Source: Geobacter sp.
GTDB taxonomy: Bacteria > Desulfobacterota > Desulfuromonadia > Geobacterales > DSM-12255
DNA length: 64,000 nt
Direction: 5' to 3'
Assembly: GCA_009684525.1 (NCBI GenBank)
Contig: WKKR01000006.1
Span: forward strand, 166,624 to 230,623
Under the pieces are notes generated by a model, which made no database searches, was not told where the DNA came from, and was given only the letters and a program-made list of their open reading frames with translations. A program made the translations under genes and the position numbers. Shown here in pieces: positions 58,224 to 64,000 of this stretch (the stretch's first letter is position 1; each line of letters opens with the position of its first letter).

Positions 58224-58961
58224 ATGACATTCGATATATTGACGCTTTTTCCCGGCATGTTTGCCGGTCCGCTGAGCGAAAGCATCGTCGGACGGGCAGT
58301 AAATGCCGGGCTGATAGATATCCGCTGCCACAACATCAGGGATTTTGCCACCGACCGTCACCGGACCGTGGACGATGCCCCCTATGGTGGTGGTGCCGGC
58401 ATGGTGATGAAGGTCGAGCCGCTGGCAGCCTGCATCGAGCAGGTTAAGGCGGAGCGTCCGGGGGCACAGGTCCTGCTCACCTCGCCGCGCGGTATTCCCT
58501 TCAACCAGCAGATGGCGCGCGAACTCTCGTGCGAACCGGGCCTGATCATCATCTGCGGGCGCTATGAAGGGATCGACGAACGGATCACCGAGCTGTACGT
58601 GGACCGGGAGGTCTCCCTGGGGGACTTTGTCCTGACCGGCGGCGAACTGGCGGCGATGATCCTGGTAGATGCGGTTGCCAGGCTCCTCCCCGGTGTCCTG
58701 GGGTGCGGCGCCTCGGCGCATGACGAGTCCTTTGCCGACGGACTGCTGGAATATCCGCAGTACACCAGGCCTCCCGAGTTCCGCGGTCTCGCGGTTCCCG
58801 AAGTGCTGCTGTCGGGCAACCATAAGGAAATTGCCCGCTGGCGGAGAAGACAGGCTTTGCTGCGCACGCTGGCCGGACGTCCCGAACTGCTCTCTTCGGT
58901 GGAGCTTACTCCTGACGAGCGGGAACTCCTGCGCAGGATGCGGGAGGATGGCCATGACTGA
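58224..58961 (+). CDS. trmD: tRNA (guanine-37-N1) methyltransferase
   Basis: 245 residues. A SPOUT enzyme making m1G37. [35 protein letters not shown] and [14 protein letters not shown] form the knotted AdoMet site. The ATG of MTFDIL is used since the family starts here; one five codons before is also possible. It overlaps the next gene by eight bases. Confidence 0.96.
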   Translation: MTFDILTLFPGMFAGPLSESIVGRAVNAGLIDIRCHNIRDFATDRHRTVDDAPYGGGAGMVMKVEPLAACIEQVKAERPGAQVLLTSPRGIPFNQQMARELSCEPGLIIICGRYEGIDERITELYVDREVSLGDFVLTGGELAAMILVDAVARLLPGVLGCGASAHDESFADGLLEYPQYTRPPEFRGLAVPEVLLSGNHKEIARWRRRQALLRTLAGRPELLSSVELTPDERELLRRMREDGHD

Positions 58962-59535
58962 GGCTGCTGTTCCGGCATCCCGGGTCGCCATTGCCCTGCT
59001 GCACCATCCGGTCTATGACAAGAACCGCCAGGTGGTAACCACGGCCGTTACCAACCTGGATATTCACGATATTGCCAGGGCCGCCAAGACCTTCGGGATG
59101 TTCCGCTACTACGTGGTGACTCCCGTGGCAGAGCAGCAGGCCCTGGCCGAACGGATACGCGCCCACTGGATCGAAGGCTGGGGGGCCGGCTACAATCCCC
59201 GGCGCCGCGAGGCATTGGAACTGCTTCGGGTGGTCGATGGGCTCGAAGCGGCCGTAGCCGACATGACCGGCGCCTTTGCCGTGGCACCCAGAATCGTCGT
59301 TACCGGAGCTCGCGGCCGGAGCGGTTGCATCGACACAGCCCGCCTGAGAGAGCTCCTGGAGGAGGAAACCCGGCCGACCCTGCTCCTGTTCGGCACGGGC
59401 TGGGGACTCACCGAGGAAGTTTTTGATGGCGCCGATCTCATCCTGGAACCGATCAGGGGGAGCGATACCTATAACCACCTGTCGGTGAGAGCGGCGGTGG
59501 CCATATACCTTGACAGACTGTTTGGATCCCGATGA
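58954..59535 (+). CDS. SPOUT-type RNA methyltransferase
   Basis: 193 residues. It resembles the SAM-dependent RNA methyltransferase family PF09936, with [32 protein letters not shown] at the N-terminus, and the knot region LLFGTGWGL and [24 protein letters not shown] at the C-terminus. The target nucleotide is not known. GGGAGG lies six bases before the ATG. It lies between trmD and rplS in the ribosomal operon. Confidence 0.82.
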   Translation: MTEAAVPASRVAIALLHHPVYDKNRQVVTTAVTNLDIHDIARAAKTFGMFRYYVVTPVAEQQALAERIRAHWIEGWGAGYNPRRREALELLRVVDGLEAAVADMTGAFAVAPRIVVTGARGRSGCIDTARLRELLEEETRPTLLLFGTGWGLTEEVFDGADLILEPIRGSDTYNHLSVRAAVAIYLDRLFGSR

Positions 59536-59590
59536 AGGCGTATCCAGCACGAAAAGCACACGCTATCTGCATAGAGGAGGAAGTAACGAG

Positions 59591-59947
59591 ATGAACAAGA
59601 TCGATTATTTGGAAATGGAACAGATGAAGAAGAACGTGGTCCCCTTCAAGCCGGGCGATACCGTGAAGGTGCACGTGAAGATCGTAGAAGGCGACAAGAG
59701 CCGTATCCAGGCCTTCCAGGGGGTGGTGATCAGCCGTCAGAACGGCGGGCTGCGCGAGTCGTTCACCGTGCGCAAGATCTCCAACGGTGTCGGCGTGGAA
59801 AGGGTGTTCCCGCTCCATTCGCCGTCACTGGAAACCATCGAGGTGGTTACCAGGGGTCAGGTACGGCGCGCCAAGCTCTACTACCTGCGCAAGCTGCGCG
59901 GCAAGGCTGCCCGCATCAAGGAAAAGAAATACGTGGCAGGGCAGTAG
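59591..59947 (+). CDS. rplS: 50S ribosomal protein L19
   Basis: 118 residues, full length. [29 protein letters not shown] and [17 protein letters not shown] [23 protein letters not shown] are conserved. Bridges the subunits. GAGGAGG precedes the ATG. A terminator closes the operon. Confidence 0.97.
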   Translation: MNKIDYLEMEQMKKNVVPFKPGDTVKVHVKIVEGDKSRIQAFQGVVISRQNGGLRESFTVRKISNGVGVERVFPLHSPSLETIEVVTRGQVRRAKLYYLRKLRGKAARIKEKKYVAGQ

Positions 59948-59960
59948 ACAGGGTTCTGCA

Positions 59961-59984
59961 AGCCCCGGTTCGCCGGGGCTTTTT
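59961..59984 (+). terminator. Terminator of the ffh-rplS operon
   Basis: An 8-bp stem AGCCCCGG/CCGGGGCT with a TTCG tetraloop, then a T run. Confidence 0.9.
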
Positions 59985-60020
59985 CATTTCTGCTGCAGTT
60001 GCACAGGGCCGGAGGTGACG

Positions 60021-60671
60021 ATGAATCTCGAACTCTTTGCCGGGGAAGACGGGGAACTGTCGCTCTATGCCTTTGAGTCCCGGGTGCGGCGCCAGGGATA
60101 TCGCATCATCGCCGGTCTGGACGAAGCGGGACGCGGGCCGCTGGCCGGCCCGGTGGTCGCTGCCGCCGTCATCCTTCCCCATGGCATGGAGATTTCGGGG
60201 CTGGACGACTCGAAGAAACTCACGCCAGGCCGCCGCGAGGCGGTTCTCGAAATCGTCAGGGAAAAGGCCCTGGCCATTGGGGTCGGTATGGCCGATCATG
60301 CCGCCATCGATCGGATCAACATCCTCCAGGCAACGCTCGCGGCCATGCGGAGTGCCGTTGCCAACCTCTCCCTTATCCCGGATTACCTCCTCATCGACGG
60401 CATCAGCACCATTCCGGTCAATATCCCGCAAAAAACCATCAAAAAGGGAGATTCCCTCTCTGCTTCCATTGCTGCCGCTTCCATCGTTGCCAAGGTGACG
60501 CGTGACCGGCTGATGGAGGAGTATGACCTGCAATACCCCGGATACGGCTTTGCCAGCCACAAGGGGTACGGTGCAGCGTCGCACCTGGCAGCCATTGCCG
60601 CTCTCGGACCTTCGCCGATCCATCGCCGCACCTTTCGCGGGGTAAGGGAACACCTGCGGAGCGATGCATGA
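60021..60671 (+). CDS. rnhB: Ribonuclease HII
   Basis: 216 residues. It removes ribonucleotides from DNA. IIAGLDEAGRGPLAGPVVAAAV holds the Asp-Glu pair; LDDSKKL and DSLSASIAAASIVAKVTRDRLM the other acids. GGAGGTGACG precedes the ATG. It overlaps yraN by four bases. RnhA lies elsewhere in this window. Confidence 0.96.
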   Translation: MNLELFAGEDGELSLYAFESRVRRQGYRIIAGLDEAGRGPLAGPVVAAAVILPHGMEISGLDDSKKLTPGRREAVLEIVREKALAIGVGMADHAAIDRINILQATLAAMRSAVANLSLIPDYLLIDGISTIPVNIPQKTIKKGDSLSASIAAASIVAKVTRDRLMEEYDLQYPGYGFASHKGYGAASHLAAIAALGPSPIHRRTFRGVREHLRSDA

Positions 60672-61057
60672 AGCGGGGAGGGGAGAAGGGCGCCTCCAAC
60701 CAACAGGTCGGTGAGGCGGGGGAAGAGCTGGCAGTTGCCCTGCTCAGCGCCAAGGGGTATCGGATCGTCGAGCGCAACTTCCGCTGCAAGGGGGGGGAGG
60801 TGGACATCGTGGCCCGCGATGGCTCGACCCTGGTCTTTGTCGAGGTGAAGACCCGCCGCGACCTTTCCTACGGCCCCCCGCAGCTGGCGGTCACCCCCTT
60901 CAAGCAGCGCCAGATCTCCAAGGCGGCACTCTTCTGGCTTGCCCGGGCCAAAAAGCCCGACGCGGCCGCCCGCTTCGACGTGGTGGCCATCACCCTGCTC
61001 GCGGGTGCTTCACCGCAGGTCGAACATATCGTCAATGCCTTCGATCTGGCGTATTGA
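60668..61057 (+). CDS. yraN: YraN family endonuclease-like protein (UPF0102)
   Basis: 129 residues. The fold is like Holliday-junction and restriction nucleases: G-EDLA-type GEAGEELAVALLSAKGY, NFRCKGGEVDIVARDG and VFVEVKTRR. The role is unproven. It overlaps rnhB, a common neighbourhood. Confidence 0.9.
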   Translation: MKRGGEKGASNQQVGEAGEELAVALLSAKGYRIVERNFRCKGGEVDIVARDGSTLVFVEVKTRRDLSYGPPQLAVTPFKQRQISKAALFWLARAKKPDAAARFDVVAITLLAGASPQVEHIVNAFDLAY

Positions 61058-61129
61058 CATGCGGTGGGGCGTTGCAAAGCCCTTTCTCGTATGCTACGGT
61101 TAGCCATTGAAAAAATGAGGGAGCATGCC

Positions 61130-61981
61130 ATGGACTTCACCGTTGCCCTGGCCCAGATCCGACCCAAACTGGGCTGCCTGGCCGACAACCTGACCACCAT
61201 CGAGGCTGCCGTAGAGCGGGCCATTGCGGAGCGTGCCGATCTGGTGCTCTTCCCCGAGTTGGGCCTGACCGGCTATTTTCTCAAGGACCTGGTGCCGGAC
61301 GTGGCCCTTTCCCTGGACGCCCCAGCCATCGCCCGGCTGATCGACCTGTCCCGCCACATCGCCATTGCCGTCGGTTTTGTCGAGGTGACAGCGGACTACC
61401 GCTTCTTCAATACCGCCCTCTATCTGGAGGATGGACAGATCCGCCACCGTCACCGCAAGGTCTATCTCCCCACCTATGGACTCTTCGACGAGCAGCGCTA
61501 TCTGGCCCGCGGCGAGTGTTTCCGGGCCTTCGACACCCGTTTCGGCCGGATGGGAATGCTCATCTGCGAGGATATGTGGCACCTCTCAGCCCCGTATATC
61601 CTGGCCATGGACGGCGCCACCACCCTGATCTGCCTCTCCAGCAGCCCCGGCAGGGGGGTCACCGATGCAGATTCCCTCGGCTCCACCGATGCCTGGCAGA
61701 AACTCACCTCTACCGTTGCCATGTTTCTCAACAGCCGGGTGCTCTACTGCAACCGGGTCGGGTACGAGGATGGCGTGAATTTCTGGGGCGGTTCCGAGGC
61801 GGTCGATCCGGACGGCTCGACCATCGTCCGCGCGCAACTCTTTGAAGAGGATCTGGTGCTGGCGAGGCTCAGCCAGGGCGCGCTACGGCGCGAACGGATC
61901 TTTGCCCCGATGATGCGGGACGAGAACCTCTTCATCACCATGAAGGAGCTGAGGCGGATCGAGCAGGGGAGGGAGTGCTGA
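61130..61981 (+). CDS. Nitrilase-superfamily amidase, likely NadE glutaminase partner
   Basis: 283 residues. The catalytic triad is visible: Glu in [13 protein letters not shown], Lys in RKVYLPTYG, Cys in LICEDMW. These resemble the N-terminal glutaminase domain of glutamine-dependent NAD synthetases, here as a separate gene coupled to nadE (stop and start share one base). It may feed ammonia from glutamine to NadE. The ATG is chosen with GAGGGAG six bases upstream. Confidence 0.82.
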   Translation: MDFTVALAQIRPKLGCLADNLTTIEAAVERAIAERADLVLFPELGLTGYFLKDLVPDVALSLDAPAIARLIDLSRHIAIAVGFVEVTADYRFFNTALYLEDGQIRHRHRKVYLPTYGLFDEQRYLARGECFRAFDTRFGRMGMLICEDMWHLSAPYILAMDGATTLICLSSSPGRGVTDADSLGSTDAWQKLTSTVAMFLNSRVLYCNRVGYEDGVNFWGGSEAVDPDGSTIVRAQLFEEDLVLARLSQGALRRERIFAPMMRDENLFITMKELRRIEQGREC

Positions 61982-62802
61982 TGGCGGGATTGACGGTGAA
62001 CGGCAAGCTTTTGCGCCAGGTCCTGACCGGTTTTGTCAGGGAGGAAGTCACCAAGGTGGGGCTGAAAAAGGTGGTGCTCGGGCTCTCCGGCGGCATCGAC
62101 TCGGCCCTGGTCGCCCATCTGGCAGCAGAGGGGCTGGGGCCGGAGAATGTCCATGCCATCGTGATGCCCTACAAGGCCAGCAACCCGGAGAGCGAGGCCC
62201 ATGCCCGCCTGGTGGCTGAGAACCTGGGGATATCGTACCAGGTCATCGAGATAACCCCGATGGTGGATGCCTACTTCAATCTCTTCCCCGATGCGGACCC
62301 CATGCGGCGCGGCAACAAGATGGCCCGGGAGCGGATGACCATTCTCTTCGACCATTCGGCAGCCCTTGGCGCCCTGGTGCTCGGGACCAGCAACAAGACC
62401 GAGCTGCTGCTCGGCTATGGTACCCTCTACGGTGACATGGCCAGCGCTCTGAACCCGATTGGCGACCTCTACAAGTCCCAGGTCTGGGAGCTTTCCGAAG
62501 AGATGAAGGTGCCGCGGGCCGTCATAGACAAGCAGCCCTCCGCGGACCTCTGGGCCGGGCAGACTGACGAGCAGGAGCTGGGCTTCACCTATCGGGCCGT
62601 GGACGAACTGCTCTATCGGATGGTGGATCTGCGGATGACCCGTGATGAGCTGTTGGCCAGCGGGCTTGCCCCGGATTTCATCGACCAGATCCAGCGCAAG
62701 GTGCAGAATTCCCACTTCAAACGACGGCTGCCGGTGATCGCCAAGGTCTCCAACCGGACCATCGATCGGGATTTCCGTTATTCCAGAGACTGGGGGAAAT
62801 AG
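61981..62802 (+). CDS. nadE: NAD+ synthase
   Basis: 273 residues, the ammonia-dependent (short) length. It amidates deamido-[19 protein letters not shown] is the ATP-PP loop; [32 protein letters not shown] and [15 protein letters not shown] are family parts. GGGGAGGGAG precedes the ATG. The missing glutaminase domain may be the gene just upstream. Confidence 0.95.
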   Translation: MAGLTVNGKLLRQVLTGFVREEVTKVGLKKVVLGLSGGIDSALVAHLAAEGLGPENVHAIVMPYKASNPESEAHARLVAENLGISYQVIEITPMVDAYFNLFPDADPMRRGNKMARERMTILFDHSAALGALVLGTSNKTELLLGYGTLYGDMASALNPIGDLYKSQVWELSEEMKVPRAVIDKQPSADLWAGQTDEQELGFTYRAVDELLYRMVDLRMTRDELLASGLAPDFIDQIQRKVQNSHFKRRLPVIAKVSNRTIDRDFRYSRDWGK

Positions 62803-62803
62803 G

Positions 62804-63640
62804 GTGCCGGCAGGCACTCTCTATATCGTTGCCACCCCCATCGGCAACCTGGAAGACATGACCTTCCGGGCGGTGCGGATCCTTGGCGAGGTGGACCTGA
62901 TCGCAGCAGAGGACACCCGCCATACCCGCAAGCTCCTGACCCACTTCGGCATCTCCCGGCCGCTCGTCTCCTATTTCGACCATAACCAGCAGATCAAGGG
63001 GCAGCAGATCATTGCAGCGCTTGTCGAGGGGAAGAACGTGGCACTGGTCTCCGATGCAGGCACCCCCTGCATCTCCGACCCCGGCTACCAGCTGGTGCGC
63101 GATGCCGCGGCAGCCGGGGTGAACGTGGTTCCGCTGCCCGGCGGGTGCGCGGCAATTGCGGCCCTGTCGGCATCCGGGCTGCCCACGGACGAGTTCACCT
63201 TTATCGGGTTTCTGCCCAATCGTCAGGGGAAACGACGCGAGAGGCTGTCATCGCTGGCTGCCGAACCTCGCCTGCTCGTATTTTACGAGGCGCCGCACCG
63301 GCTTGCGGCCACCCTGGCCGACATGGCCGATCTGTTCGGCGACCGGAGCGCGGTGGTGGCCCGTGAACTGACAAAAATATACGAGGAGATCGCCCGTGAC
63401 CGTCTTCCGGAGCTAGCCCGCCGTTTCACCGAGACGCCTGCCCGGGGGGAGGTGGTGATCCTGGTGGCCGCAGGAGAGCCGCAGCTGGAGCATGCGCCCC
63501 CTGACATGGCAGATATGCTGCGGACCGCGCTTGCCGCGGGCTGCACGGTCAAGGAGGCGGTGCAGCGGGTGACCGCCCTTTCGGGCGCGTCGCGCAGCGC
63601 GGTCTATGCCGCAGCACTGGCGCTGAAGGAAAAGGGTTGA
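62804..63640 (+). CDS. rsmI: 16S rRNA (cytidine-1402-2'-O) methyltransferase
   Basis: 278 residues, tetrapyrrole methylase fold. LYIVATPIGNLEDMTFRAVRIL and AEDTRHTRKLL, LVSDAGTPCISDPG, plus PLPGGCAAIAALSASGLP. GTG start two bases after nadE. It may be cotranscribed with it. Confidence 0.95.
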   Translation: MPAGTLYIVATPIGNLEDMTFRAVRILGEVDLIAAEDTRHTRKLLTHFGISRPLVSYFDHNQQIKGQQIIAALVEGKNVALVSDAGTPCISDPGYQLVRDAAAAGVNVVPLPGGCAAIAALSASGLPTDEFTFIGFLPNRQGKRRERLSSLAAEPRLLVFYEAPHRLAATLADMADLFGDRSAVVARELTKIYEEIARDRLPELARRFTETPARGEVVILVAAGEPQLEHAPPDMADMLRTALAAGCTVKEAVQRVTALSGASRSAVYAAALALKEKG

Positions 63641-63669
63641 CGGGCAGTGGATAATTGGTGAGAAATGGG

Positions 63670-63697
63670 AAACGGGCCTGCAGATGCAGGCCCGTTT
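63670..63697. terminator. Bidirectional terminator
   Basis: A 13-bp stem AAACGGGCCTGCA/TGCAGGCCCGTTT between convergent genes. Confidence 0.9.
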
Positions 63698-63712
63698 CGT
63701 TTGTGCAGCCTC

Positions 63713-64000
63713 CTACTGGAGGAAAGCCTTGAGATCGGCAAGCTCGGTTGCAGACAGGATGATTCCCTGATGGCCACTAACGCCCGCTGAGGGGAATTTT
63801 GTGCTGACCAGTGCGCCCTTGCCGGTGAGATTCATGCGTGAAGTGCCGGTAAGGACGTGGCAATCGGCACAGTTGGTTGTGAACACCGCCTGACCTGCAG
63901 TGGGAGACGGCGTCGGGGTCGGAGTCGGTGTGGGGGTCGGTGTGGGGGTCGGTGTGGGGGTCGGTGTGGGGGTCGGCGTCGGAGTCGGAGTCGGAGTCGG
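63713..64000 (-). CDS. c-type cytochrome with Pro-Thr linker (5' cut by window edge)
   Basis: Only the last 95 codons are seen; the gene runs off the right edge. The C-terminal domain has one heme site C-A-D-C-H in FTTNCADCHVLTG and a Met (MNLTG) that could be a ligand, then ends LADLKAFLQ. Before it lies a run of about 17 Pro-Thr (one Pro-Ser) pairs, a flexible linker. Extracellular or outer-membrane multidomain cytochromes of Geobacter-like bacteria have such linkers. The DNA of the linker is a near-perfect repeat. Confidence 0.8.
   Translation of the reverse strand, partial: PTPTPTPTPTPTPTPTPTPTPTPTPTPTPTPSPTAGQAVFTTNCADCHVLTGTSRMNLTGKGALVSTKFPSAGVSGHQGIILSATELADLKAFLQ
63918..64000 (-). 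repeat. Tandem repeat encoding the Pro-Thr linker
   Basis: The 12-base unit GGTCGGTGTGGG recurs about three times, followed by 6-base GTCGGA units up to the window edge. It codes for Pro-Thr pairs on the minus strand. Such runs vary in copy number between strains. Confidence 0.8.

Noticed and set aside
63918..64000. Possible CRISPR or regulatory repeat
   Set aside because: The repeats are short, contiguous, without spacers, and stay in frame as Pro-Thr codons.

Overview
The window is one continuous stretch of GC-rich (roughly 60%) chromosome from a Gram-negative, diderm bacterium, almost certainly a Geobacter-like member of the Desulfuromonadia. Supporting signs are LPS transport genes (lptE, lptF, lptG), heptose and deoxysugar genes, an Mla-type lipid transport permease and MCE protein, a MacA-like di-heme cytochrome c peroxidase, a further c-type cytochrome on a Pro-Thr linker, a TupABC-type tungstate transporter, and a T-box riboswitch in front of leuA, which is rare in Gram-negatives but known in this lineage. 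The window is mostly core genome. I see no phage, IS, plasmid or CRISPR, and no tRNA or rRNA.

Layout. 1-2.3 kb: end of leuS, lptE, a palindromic repeat element, holA, and convergent rpsT. 2.4-12 kb: mreB, then an envelope-sugar block (two-domain glycosyltransferase, gmhA, gmhB, rmlA, RmlC-like), then the elongasome operon mreC-mreD-mrdA-rodA. 12-18.6 kb: a small zinc-ribbon gene, the radical SAM gene amrS, a PAS histidine kinase, and a compact run plsC-rnhA-HNH-HAD followed by an unknown protein and an amidohydrolase. 18.6-22 kb, minus strand: a secreted IPT/TIG protein and lptF-lptG. 22-30 kb: rpsB-tsf, pyrH-frr, uppS-cdsA-dxr-rseP-tsaB, the usual bacterial translation/isoprenoid/lipid block.

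30-45 kb: branched-chain amino acid synthesis (ilvD, ilvB, ilvN, ilvC; leuA under a leucine T-box; leuC, leuD), interrupted by psd-pssA (phosphatidylethanolamine synthesis), a secreted metallopeptidase pair, cspA and a LOG-family gene. 45-51 kb: tupABC on the minus strand, then a signal-peptide protein built of about 20 aromatic-Pro-hydrophobic-aromatic repeats, coupled to mlaE and followed by an mlaD-like gene. No ATPase gene (mlaF) lies between or beside them. 50.8-55.5 kb: carotenoid-type membrane protein, di-heme peroxidase, nucleoside phosphorylase-like protein, and a CHASE4-type sensor without a visible output domain. 55.6-63.6 kb: ffh-rpsP-khpA-rimM-trmD-RNA methyltransferase-rplS, rnhB-yraN, a nitrilase-type amidase coupled to nadE, and rsmI. 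The right edge cuts a minus-strand c-type cytochrome.

The gene sets cooperate in cell elongation and envelope building (Mre/PBP2/RodA, Lpt, heptose, PE synthesis, Mla), translation, and Ile/Val/Leu synthesis. The best candidates for something undescribed are the repeat protein with MlaE/MlaD at 47.3-50.7 kb, the cdsA start without a well-placed canonical codon, the hairpin just before the carotenoid gene, and the intergenic palindromic elements.
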